The translations under genes and the position numbers were made by a program. Below are positions 1 to 5,716 of a DNA stretch of 8,755 nucleotides, piece after piece. The DNA is from Lachnospiraceae bacterium (GTDB taxonomy: Bacteria; Bacillota; Clostridia; Lachnospirales; Lachnospiraceae), in assembly GCA_014804185.1 (NCBI GenBank), contig JAAVAG010000208.1:1-8755 (forward strand), read 5' to 3'. Each line of letters starts with the position of its first letter. Positions within the stretch are counted from its first letter, which is position 1. The notes under the pieces were generated by a model. That model saw only the letters and a list, made by a program, of their open reading frames with translations. It was not told the DNA's origin and made no database searches.

Positions 1-297
1 ATCGCAGAGGTGATGGATTTTGACAGGGCGCTGCAGGCTGCATCGGGCATGGAGGTGCGGCTGATGCCCTATGAACTGGCGGAGGGCATGGAACGGACAA
101 AAAAGGCCATAGAAGGATTGGCGCCGGGACAGGATATTGCCGTTTTTATCGGACCGGAGGGCGGTTTTGATCAGGCGGAGGCAGAAAAGGCCGCCGCATG
201 CGGCGTGGAGCCCATTACGCTGGGCAGGAGGATCCTGCGCACGGAGACGGCGGGACTTACAGTGATGTCGTGGATCATGTACAGGCTGGAGGAATAG
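1..297 (+). CDS. rsmE: RsmE, 16S rRNA m3U1498 methyltransferase (3' part only)
   Basis: This is the C-terminal 98 residues of an open reading frame that enters from the left edge; the start lies outside the window. RsmE transfers a methyl group from S-adenosylmethionine to N3 of U1498 in 16S rRNA on the assembled 30S subunit. The visible part carries the two SPOUT-class signatures that form the SAM-binding trefoil knot: IGPEGGF at fragment residues 50-56 and LGRRILRTETA at about 74-84, close to the family consensus. The protein ends at TAG shortly after the knot, as expected for full-length family members, so the 3' end looks intact. The N-terminal PUA-like RNA-binding domain is not visible. 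The next gene begins about 105 bases downstream. The assignment is firm from motif identity; only the fragment's full length is unknown. Confidence 0.95.
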   Translation: MAEVMDFDRALQAASGMEVRLMPYELAEGMERTKKAIEGLAPGQDIAVFIGPEGGFDQAEAEKAAACGVEPITLGRRILRTETAGLTVMSWIMYRLEE

Positions 298-334
298 AGA
301 GAGCCGGATGCGAAAGCTGTGCGGAGCGGTCTAT

Positions 335-365
335 ATGACACCAATCGGCAGAATATGCATATGAT
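335..365 (+). promoter_or_regulatory. Weak candidate promoter before the cysteine desulfurase gene
   Basis: In the 105-base gap after rsmE there is a -35-like ATGACA (335-340, five of six consensus bases) and a -10-like TATGAT (360-365). They are separated by 19 bases, longer than the usual 17. The -10 element overlaps a perfect 10-base palindrome, ATATGCATAT (353-362). Because the spacing is poor, read-through from rsmE is equally possible. Nothing else recognisable lies in the gap. Confidence 0.3.
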
Positions 366-402
366 ATTTATAGATAGCAGTTGAAGGAGCGAAGTTCAGG
401 CG

Positions 403-1557
403 ATGGAAATATATTTAGATAATTCCGCGACCACCAGGGTATTTCCCGAGGTGGCGGAATGGATGACAGAGATCATGTGCGGACATTACGGCAATCCGTC
501 CAGCATGCATCACAAGGGCGTGGAGAGCGAACAATATATCCGATATGCTTCGGAGACGCTGGCAAGGCTGCTGAAAGTCAGCGAGAAAGAAATCTACTTT
601 ACCTCGGGAGGCACGGAATCCGACAATCTGGCGCTGATCGGATGCGCACTGGCCAATTACAGAGCGGGCAGACACCTGATCACAACGCAGGTTGAACATC
701 CTGCCGTTTTGCAGACCATGAAATATCTGGAGGATCAGGGATTCCGGGTGACCTATCTGCCGGTGGACAATACGGGCAGGATCAGCATAGAAGATCTGAG
801 AAAGGCCATCCGCCAGGATACGATTCTGGTATCCATTATGTATACCAACAATGAGATCGGCACGCTGCAGCCCATCGCGGAGGCAGGAAGCCTGATCAAA
901 CGGATGAATCCGGCTGCCCTGCTGCATGTGGATGCGGTGCAGGGTTTCGGCAAGGAGCGTATCTACCCGAAGAGGCTCGGCGTGGATCTGCTGTCCACCA
1001 GCAGCCACAAGATCCATGGGCCGAAAGGCGTGGGCTTTCTGTATGTGGGAGAGAGAGTCAAGATCCGCCCGATTATGTATGGCGGCGGGCAGCAGCGGAA
1101 TCTGCGCTCCGGCACCGAAAATGTTCCGGGGATCGCCGGAATGGCCAAAGCGGCGGAAATGGTGTATGCGCACCTGGATGAGGATACGGACAGACTGTAC
1201 CTGCTGAAAGAGCGCTTTGTCAGGGGCCTGTCAAAGCTGGAGGATGTGACGGTCAACGGACCAGAGGGGCGTGACGGCGCACCCCATATTGTCAGCGTGT
1301 CCGTGCGGGGAATCCGCAGCGAGGTGCTTCTGCATGCGCTGGAGGATAAGGGCATTTATGTGTCGGCGGGCAGCGCATGTTCCTCCAATAAACCGCAGTC
1401 ATCTGCCACGCTCCGTGCCATTGGTCTGGAAAAAGAACTGCTGGGTTCCACCGTCCGTTTCAGTATGTCGATATTTACCACCCAGGAGGAGATTGACTAT
1501 ACCTTATCCGTGTTGTATGATATAGTTCCCATGCTTCGAAAATACACCAGAAAATAA
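403..1557 (+). CDS. Class I cysteine desulfurase (NifS/IscS type), probable sulfur donor for ThiI
   Basis: A 384-residue PLP enzyme that converts L-cysteine to L-alanine and holds the sulfur as a persulfide. Visible landmarks are the N-terminal YLDNSATT (4-11), the phosphate-binding SGGTESDN (68-75), VEHP with His99, HVDAVQ with Asp177, SSHKIHGPKG with the PLP lysine at Lys203, and the SAGSACSS loop with the catalytic cysteine at Cys326. Length and loop form fit the NifS/IscS branch rather than SufS. The ATG at 403 has GAAGGAGC (383-390) about 12 bases upstream. It ends 15 bases before thiI, so the two are almost surely cotranscribed. Since this ThiI has no rhodanese domain, a dedicated partner desulfurase is expected; in Bacillus subtilis that role belongs to NifZ, also next to thiI. 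The partner role is inference from position; a general Fe-S role cannot be excluded. Confidence 0.95.
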   Translation: MEIYLDNSATTRVFPEVAEWMTEIMCGHYGNPSSMHHKGVESEQYIRYASETLARLLKVSEKEIYFTSGGTESDNLALIGCALANYRAGRHLITTQVEHPAVLQTMKYLEDQGFRVTYLPVDNTGRISIEDLRKAIRQDTILVSIMYTNNEIGTLQPIAEAGSLIKRMNPAALLHVDAVQGFGKERIYPKRLGVDLLSTSSHKIHGPKGVGFLYVGERVKIRPIMYGGGQQRNLRSGTENVPGIAGMAKAAEMVYAHLDEDTDRLYLLKERFVRGLSKLEDVTVNGPEGRDGAPHIVSVSVRGIRSEVLLHALEDKGIYVSAGSACSSNKPQSSATLRAIGLEKELLGSTVRFSMSIFTTQEEIDYTLSVLYDIVPMLRKYTRK

Positions 1558-1572
1558 TCAGAGAGGAAAGGC

Positions 1573-2754
1573 ATGTATAAATCATTTTTGATAAAATACG
1601 CCGAGATCGGCGTCAAGGGAAAGAACAGATATTTATTTGAGGATGCGCTGGTACAGCAGATCAAATACGCTCTGAAAAAATGCGAGGGAGAGTTCCTGGT
1701 CAGCAAGGCGCAGGGACGCATTTACGTGGACGCGCAGACGGCGTTTGATTTCGACGAGACAGTGGAGCGTCTAAGGAGAGTATTCGGCATCTCCGGCATC
1801 TGCCCGGTGGTGCACGTGGAGGATGAAGGATTTGAAAAACTCTGCCGGGACGTGACGGACTATCTGAATGAGGTCTACCCGGATAAAAACAAATCTTTCA
1901 AGGTCGTCTCAAGGCGCGCCAGAAAAAATTATCCTATGGACTCCATGACCATAAGCGCCGGGATCGGCAGCGCGGTATTAGAGGCTTTTCCCGAGATGCA
2001 TGTGGATGTCCACAACCCGGATATCCTGCTGAATATTGAGATCAGGGAAAAGATTCATATTTATTCGGAAATTATTCCGGGTCCCGGAGGGATGCCTGCG
2101 GGGACAGGGGGCAAGGCCATGCTGCTCCTGTCCGGGGGCATAGACTCTCCGGTGGCCGGTTACATGATCGCTAAAAGAGGCGTTAAGATCGATGCGGTCT
2201 ATTTTCACGCGCCGCCCTATACCAGCGAGAGGGCGAAGCAGAAAGTGGTGGATCTGGCCAGAGTCGTATCCCGGTACGCGGGGCCGGTTTATCTGCATGT
2301 CATCAATTTTACGGATATTCAGCTGTATATATATGAAAAATGCCCTCATGAGGAACTGACGATTATCATGCGGCGGTATATGATGCGGATTGCACAGCAG
2401 ATTGCTGAGGAGACAGGATGCCTTGGCCTGGTGACGGGGGAGAGCATCGGGCAGGTGGCTTCCCAGACCATGCAGTCTCTGACGGCCACCAATGATGTGT
2501 GCCATATACCGGTGTATCGGCCTCTGATCGCCTTTGACAAGCAGGATATCGTGGATATATCCATGAAGATAGACGCCTATGAGACATCTATTCTGCCCTA
2601 TGAGGACTGCTGTACCATTTTTGTGGCTAAGCATCCAGTGACCAAACCGAATCTGGGTGTTATTCGCAGGCATGAGGAAAATCTTGCGGAGAAGATAGAC
2701 GAGCTGGTGCAGACCGCGCTGGATACAAAGGAACTGATCGTGGTATCCGAGTAA
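1573..2754 (+). CDS. thiI: ThiI, tRNA uracil-4 sulfurtransferase (short form without rhodanese domain)
   Basis: A 393-residue protein that adenylates U8 of tRNA and installs sulfur to give 4-thiouridine; in many bacteria it also supplies sulfur for the thiamin thiazole. Order of parts: an N-terminal ferredoxin-like and THUMP RNA-binding region (about 1-165, starting YKSFLIKYAEIGVKGKN), then a PP-loop ATP pyrophosphatase domain with LLLSGGIDSPVAGY. The core SGGIDS is at 187-192. The cysteine-bearing motif PYEDCCTIF (342-350, Cys346 and Cys347) lies where Escherichia coli ThiI has its conserved Cys344. The chain stops about 45 residues later, so the C-terminal rhodanese domain of the roughly 480-residue E. 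coli form is absent. The start ATG at 1573 follows GAGAGGAAAG (1561-1570). The gene lies directly behind the cysteine desulfurase gene, its likely persulfide donor. Confidence 0.97.
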   Translation: MYKSFLIKYAEIGVKGKNRYLFEDALVQQIKYALKKCEGEFLVSKAQGRIYVDAQTAFDFDETVERLRRVFGISGICPVVHVEDEGFEKLCRDVTDYLNEVYPDKNKSFKVVSRRARKNYPMDSMTISAGIGSAVLEAFPEMHVDVHNPDILLNIEIREKIHIYSEIIPGPGGMPAGTGGKAMLLLSGGIDSPVAGYMIAKRGVKIDAVYFHAPPYTSERAKQKVVDLARVVSRYAGPVYLHVINFTDIQLYIYEKCPHEELTIIMRRYMMRIAQQIAEETGCLGLVTGESIGQVASQTMQSLTATNDVCHIPVYRPLIAFDKQDIVDISMKIDAYETSILPYEDCCTIFVAKHPVTKPNLGVIRRHEENLAEKIDELVQTALDTKELIVVSE

Positions 2755-2762
2755 GCGACGGG

Positions 2763-2802
2763 GTATAAAAATTGCCGCACCATATGCAAAGCTGGTGCGG
2801 CA
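2763..2802 (-). terminator. Rho-independent terminator of the HPr-like gene
   Basis: A perfect inverted repeat pairs TGCCGCACCA (2773-2782) with TGGTGCGGCA (2793-2802) across a 10-base loop. Read on the - strand, the stem is followed directly by ATTTTTATA (complement of 2764-2772), the U-rich tract of an intrinsic terminator. It lies just after the - strand stop at 2821. On the + strand the stem is not followed by a T run, so it should work mainly for the - strand gene. It might slow polymerase leaving thiI, which ends at 2754. Confidence 0.85.
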
Positions 2803-2820
2803 GGCGTCTTGGGCGTCCTG

Positions 2821-3051
2821 TCAGATGAGATAAGGCTCAAGGGCTTTCAACACAGTATCTATGTTTTCTTCGGCATGAATGTTCAGGTCGATGGGCTTGG
2901 AAAGATCCAGGCTGAAGATTCCCATGATAGATTTGGCGTCGATCACATATCTTCCGGACACCAGATCGAAATCGTAATCAAACTTTGTAATATCATTGAC
3001 AAAAGATTTTACTTTATCAATAGAATTTAAAGAAATAGAAACTGTTTTCAC
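2821..3051 (-). CDS. HPr-like (Crh-like) protein lacking the active-site histidine
   Basis: A 76-residue protein with the size and pattern of the PTS phosphocarrier HPr. The best match is AKSIMGIFSLDL (residues 39-50), equivalent to the KSIMGVMSL segment of Bacillus subtilis HPr that carries regulatory Ser46; here that serine is Ser41. An ungapped alignment (offset 5, also supported by KFDYDFDL at 23-30) puts Ser10 where HPr has His15 and Asp12 where it has Arg17. The PEP-dependent phosphocarrier site is therefore missing, as in Crh, which keeps only the serine site. A regulatory or sensing role is inferred; phosphotransfer in the classical sense is unlikely. The start is GTG at 3049-3051, preceded by AAGGAGG with a 7-base spacer, and no competing start fits. 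The gene is monocistronic, with its own promoter and terminator, between convergent thiI and divergent mtaB. Confidence 0.85.
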   Translation of the reverse strand: MKTVSISLNSIDKVKSFVNDITKFDYDFDLVSGRYVIDAKSIMGIFSLDLSKPIDLNIHAEENIDTVLKALEPYLI

Positions 3052-3058
3052 AAAATCG

Positions 3059-3065
3059 CCTCCTT
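3059..3065 (-). promoter_or_regulatory. Strong ribosome binding site fixing a GTG start
   Basis: On the - strand the sequence AAGGAGG lies 7 bases before GTG at 3051-3049. It is one of the best Shine-Dalgarno matches in the window and decides the non-ATG start of the HPr-like gene. Confidence 0.85.
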
Positions 3066-3089
3066 ATAAATTGCTTGCTTTCTGCCCTT

Positions 3090-3118
3090 ATCTTAATGTG
3101 TCGGGGGGCAAAAGTCAA
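3090..3118 (-). promoter_or_regulatory. Sigma-A-type promoter of the HPr-like gene
   Basis: On the - strand there is TTGACT (3118-3113) as the -35 element (five of six consensus bases), a 17-base spacer, and TAAGAT (3095-3090) as the -10 element (four of six). Transcription would begin near 3083, giving a leader of about 30 bases that contains the AAGGAGG site. The spacer holds a run of six C on the - strand. The call is from sequence match and placement only. Confidence 0.7.
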
Positions 3119-3140
3119 TGCTAAAACAGTACAAAAATGG

Positions 3141-3146
3141 AAAGGA
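3141..3146 (+). promoter_or_regulatory. mtaB: Ribosome binding site that selects the mtaB start at 3152
   Basis: AAAGGA lies 5 bases before ATG 3152. The in-frame ATG at 3137 has no purine-rich Shine-Dalgarno upstream and would place this site inside the coding sequence, so 3152 is preferred. Confidence 0.7.
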
Positions 3147-3151
3147 TTCGT

Positions 3152-4489
3152 ATGAAAAGTGTGGCATTCCATAATCTGGGCTGTAAGACAAATGCGTATG
3201 AAATGGACGTAATGCAACAAAGAATGGAAGAAAAAGGGTATACGATTGTACCATTTGATACGGAGGCGGATGTTTATATCATAAATACCTGTACAGTCAC
3301 TAACATTGCGGACCGTAAAAGCCGCCAGATGCTGCACCGCGCCAAGGCCAAAAATCCGGATGCGGTGGTGGTGGCCGTGGGCTGTTATGTCCAGACAGGA
3401 ATGGCGGATGTGGAGCGGGATGCCGCCGTTGATCTTGCCATCGGCAATAACCGCAAAGGGGATGTGGCGGAAATCCTGGAGGCCTTTCTGGAGCAGCGAG
3501 AGAGAACGAAGACGCTCCACGGAACCAGTGTGATCGATATCTGCCGCACCGGCCAATATGAGGAAATGACGCTGAAGCGGACAGCAGGGCACACAAGGGC
3601 GTATGTCAAAATCCAGGATGGATGCAACCAGTTCTGTTCCTACTGTGTGATTCCATACGCCAGGGGCAGGGTGCGCAGCCGGAGGGAAGAGGACATCCTG
3701 CAGGAGGTCCGCACTCTTGCAGCCGGAGGATACCGGGAGGCCGTGCTGACGGGAATTCATATCAGTTCCTACGGCATCGATCTGGAGAGCAGAGGGGAGG
3801 CCTACAGGGGACAGGACTATCTGATCGGGCTGGTGGAGAAAATTCATCAAATACCGGGGATAGAGCGGATCAGGCTTGGCTCTCTGGAGCCGCAGATTAT
3901 CACGGCGGATACGGCAGCCAGACTGGCGGCGCTGCCAAAGGTGTGCCCTCATTTCCATCTTTCCCTGCAGAGCGGGTGTGACAGCACACTGAAAAGAATG
4001 AATAGACATTACACGGCGGGAGAATACTGTAAATGTGTGGAAAATATTAGAAAAGTTTACAGTCACCCGGCGGTCACCACGGATGTGATTGTGGGATTTC
4101 CCGGGGAGACGGAGGAGGAATTCCGGCAGACGTACGCGTTTCTGGATGCACTGGAACTGTACGAAATGCATGTGTTTAAATACTCCGCCAGAGAAGGGAC
4201 AAGGGCGGCGGCGATGCCGGATCAGGTGTCGGATGCGGTAAAGTCCCGGCGGAGCGATGCGCTGCTGGAGATGGAAAAAAGACAGTCCCGGGCTTTTCGC
4301 AAGTATTACATAGGGGCGGATACGGAAGTGTTATATGAGGAGGCAAAGGAGATCGACGGCAGAATCTTCCAGATCGGGCACACCGGAGAATATGTCCGGG
4401 TGGCCAGGGAAACCCATAAGGAGCTTGGAAACCGGATGATCAGAGAGCGGATCAGGGGATTTCTGACGGATGAGATATTGCTTGCGTAA
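3152..4489 (+). CDS. mtaB: MtaB, tRNA t6A37 methylthiotransferase (radical SAM)
   Basis: A 445-residue radical-SAM enzyme that adds a methylthio group to C2 of t6A37 in tRNA to give ms2t6A. It has the three-domain build of the methylthiotransferases. The N-terminal domain has cluster cysteines Cys11 (LGCKTNAYE), Cys47 (NTCTVTN) and Cys78 (VGCYVQ). The radical-SAM core has CNQFCSYC (Cys158, Cys162, Cys165). A C-terminal TRAM-like segment runs from about 385 to 440. The motif NTCTVTNIADRKSRQ and the direct start MKSVAFHNLGCK are typical of MtaB rather than MiaB or RimO. An in-frame ATG at 3137 would add five residues but lacks a ribosome binding site. mtaB is divergent from the HPr-like gene. 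No clear intrinsic terminator follows its stop. Confidence 0.95.
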   Translation: MKSVAFHNLGCKTNAYEMDVMQQRMEEKGYTIVPFDTEADVYIINTCTVTNIADRKSRQMLHRAKAKNPDAVVVAVGCYVQTGMADVERDAAVDLAIGNNRKGDVAEILEAFLEQRERTKTLHGTSVIDICRTGQYEEMTLKRTAGHTRAYVKIQDGCNQFCSYCVIPYARGRVRSRREEDILQEVRTLAAGGYREAVLTGIHISSYGIDLESRGEAYRGQDYLIGLVEKIHQIPGIERIRLGSLEPQIITADTAARLAALPKVCPHFHLSLQSGCDSTLKRMNRHYTAGEYCKCVENIRKVYSHPAVTTDVIVGFPGETEEEFRQTYAFLDALELYEMHVFKYSAREGTRAAAMPDQVSDAVKSRRSDALLEMEKRQSRAFRKYYIGADTEVLYEEAKEIDGRIFQIGHTGEYVRVARETHKELGNRMIRERIRGFLTDEILLA

Positions 4490-4556
4490 CCCGGCGCCCT
4501 TATGAATATGCGGGCCAGGCGGTTACAACTTCTCCATAAAAATATAGCCTGTCAGG

Positions 4557-4585
4557 TTGAATTTTTGTGGAAGATAAGGTAAGAT
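4557..4585 (+). promoter_or_regulatory. Sigma-A-type promoter of the ireB-ruvX-rnj-trmR gene run
   Basis: TTGAAT (4557-4562) is followed after exactly 17 bases by TAAGAT (4580-4585), with a start expected near 4592, about 27 bases before the ireB-like ATG. The -10 hexamer is the same as in the promoter of the HPr-like gene. A short imperfect palindrome, AGCCTG-T-CAGGTT (4546-4558), overlaps the -35 element. The rest of the 129-base gap after mtaB (4490-4618) shows no T-tract terminator or RNA motif that I recognise. Confidence 0.7.
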
Positions 4586-4618
4586 AACAATATACGACGT
4601 AGATGAGGAAGTGACATC

Positions 4619-4882
4619 ATGCAGGATTTGGGAAACACACAATACTTCAGAGTGGAGACAGAGCCCGAGACAGGGGTGGCAGTAGTGCTGTCCACGGTAT
4701 ATGAGGCGTTGACGGAAAAGGGCTATAATCCGGTGAATCAGATCGTGGGATATATTATGAGCGGCGATCCCACTTATATCACAAGCCACAAGAATGCCAG
4801 GAGCCTGATCATGAAAGTGGAGCGGGACGAACTGGTGGAGGAACTTCTCACAAGATATATCGAAAACAACGGCTGGAAGTAG
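4619..4882 (+). CDS. ireB: IreB-family regulatory phosphoprotein (DUF965, YrzL-like)
   Basis: An 87-residue soluble protein of the IreB/YrzL family. In Enterococcus faecalis, IreB is a substrate of the PASTA kinase IreK, is phosphorylated on N-terminal threonines and lowers cephalosporin resistance. The family core is plain: STVYEALTEKGYNPVNQIVG (25-44), YIMSGDPTYI (45-54), HKNAR (57-61) and ERDELVEEL (68-76). The N-terminal tail before the core carries one threonine close to the start, Thr7, a candidate kinase target. The start ATG at 4619 follows GAGGAA (4605-4610) by 8 bases. It is the first gene behind the promoter at 4557-4585, with ruvX 22 bases downstream, as in Bacillus (yrzL-yrrK). 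Family is sure; a role in kinase signalling here is transferred from E. faecalis. Confidence 0.93.
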   Translation: MQDLGNTQYFRVETEPETGVAVVLSTVYEALTEKGYNPVNQIVGYIMSGDPTYITSHKNARSLIMKVERDELVEELLTRYIENNGWK

Positions 4883-4904
4883 CGCAGGCAGCAGGGAGGC
4901 TTTT

Positions 4905-5342
4905 ATGCGTATTATGGGGCTGGATTTTGGCTCGAAAACGGTTGGCGTGGCGATCAGCGACGAACTGCTCCTGACAGCCCAGGGAAAAGAAGTGATCCGC
5001 AGGCAGGAGGAAAATAAGCTGCGGCGCACGCTGGCACGGATCGAGGAACTGATTGTGGAATACCAGGTGGAGGAAATCGTACTGGGACTGCCAAAGAATA
5101 TGAACAATACGGAGGGTGAGCGTGTAAAACTCACCATGGAGTTTAAGGATAAACTGGAACGCCGCACAGGACTTCCCGTGCATATGTGGGACGAAAGGCT
5201 GACCACGGTGGCCGCAGACAGGGCCATGATCGAGGCGGGAATGCGCAGGGAAGACAGGAAAGAACAGGTGGACAAGATTGCCGCGGTTTTCATTTTACAG
5301 GGATATCTGGACATGCGTGGCATAAGGGAGAAACAGGATTAA
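4905..5342 (+). CDS. ruvX: RuvX/YqgF, Holliday junction resolvase-like, pre-16S rRNA nuclease
   Basis: A 145-residue RNase H-fold protein of the YqgF/RuvX family, linked in Escherichia coli to 5' maturation of 16S rRNA and by fold to Holliday junction resolvases. Motifs in order are IMGLDFGSKTVGVAISD (3-19, acidic Asp7), VLGLPKNMNNTEG (59-71), WDERLTT (95-101, Glu97) and VDKIAAVFILQGYL (122-135, Asp123). The Asp-Glu-Asp set is the usual metal-binding triad. Length is normal. The ATG at 4905 follows GGGAGG (4894-4899) by 5 bases. The ATG at 4914 is a less likely alternative because it would cut the first beta strand. It sits second in the operon, between the IreB-like and DUF1292 genes, the usual Firmicute neighbourhood. 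Confidence 0.95.
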   Translation: MRIMGLDFGSKTVGVAISDELLLTAQGKEVIRRQEENKLRRTLARIEELIVEYQVEEIVLGLPKNMNNTEGERVKLTMEFKDKLERRTGLPVHMWDERLTTVAADRAMIEAGMRREDRKEQVDKIAAVFILQGYLDMRGIREKQD

Positions 5343-5371
5343 GCGGTTTGTCCGGATTTTTCGAAGATGCT

Positions 5372-5400
5372 CCGCTGCGGCAGGGACAGCGGGCAGGAGG
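5372..5400 (+). promoter_or_regulatory. Small hairpin next to the DUF1292 ribosome binding site
   Basis: CCGCTG (5372-5377) can pair with CAGCGG (5387-5392) over a 9-base loop. The stem ends two bases before AGGAGG (5395-5400), the Shine-Dalgarno for the DUF1292 gene. No T tract follows, so it is not an intrinsic terminator. It may be an mRNA processing or translation feature, or chance. Confidence 0.3.
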
Positions 5401-5413
5401 TAGCGGTTTGAAA

Positions 5414-5716
5414 ATGGAGAAGATCACATTTAATCCGGACGGAGAAGAGCCGGTTGATTTTTTTGTGTTGGAACAGACCCGCATCGGCGGTTATAACTAT
5501 ATTCTGGTGACGGATGAGGAGGACGGCGACGGAGAGGCGCTTATCCTGAAGGATTTCTCGGCTGACGGGGAACAGGACAGCCTTTATTCTATCGTGTCCG
5601 ACGATACGGAACTGAAAGCGGTGGCGGAGGTTTTTGAAAAAATGCTGGAGGATGTGGAACTGGTGGACGACGAGGAGAGTTTCACAGCTTCGGCGGGGAA
5701 TGTGGAGGTAGATTGA
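5414..5716 (+). CDS. DUF1292 protein (YrzB-like), small acidic, function unknown
   Basis: A 100-residue acidic protein of the DUF1292 family. Typical features are MEKITFNPDGEE at the start, then DFFVLEQTRIGGYNYILVTD (15-34), an acidic stretch EEDGDGEALILKD (35-47) and a C-terminal helix AVAEVFEKMLED (69-80) followed by a loose acidic tail. There is no signal peptide, membrane segment or catalytic motif, and no member has a firm function known to me. ATG 5414 is chosen because relatives begin MEKI. However, AGGAGG (5395-5400) is 13 bases from it and only 7 bases from an in-frame TTG at 5408, which would add two residues and is a real alternative. A 71-base gap separates it from ruvX. Its stop at 5714-5716 directly abuts the rnj start, implying translational coupling. 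Confidence 0.88.
   Translation: MEKITFNPDGEEPVDFFVLEQTRIGGYNYILVTDEEDGDGEALILKDFSADGEQDSLYSIVSDDTELKAVAEVFEKMLEDVELVDDEESFTASAGNVEVD

Noticed and set aside
415..1173. Long - strand open frame opposite the cysteine desulfurase gene
   Set aside because: Its translation lacks family signatures, is rich in His, Arg and Pro as expected from a codon shadow, and lies wholly within a clear + strand enzyme gene.
2755..2820. Use of the hairpin as a + strand terminator for thiI
   Set aside because: The + strand 3' side of the stem has no T tract, so strong intrinsic termination of thiI is not supported.
2809..3030. + strand open frame over the HPr-like gene
   Set aside because: The - strand frame matches HPr and has a promoter, ribosome binding site and terminator. 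The + strand frame has none of these.
3071..3099. Possible + strand promoter for mtaB (TTGCTT, 17 bases, TAATGT)
   Set aside because: Each hexamer matches only about three of six consensus bases. mtaB needs a promoter in this divergent gap, but this one is not convincing.
3017..4171. 384-codon - strand open frame opposite mtaB
   Set aside because: It overlaps the MtaB cysteine motifs on the other strand, has no recognisable domain, and would run through the promoter of the HPr-like gene.
5186..5413. N-terminal extension of the DUF1292 gene into ruvX
   Set aside because: The extension is ruvX read in another frame, and the AGGAGG site and family start lie near 5408-5414.
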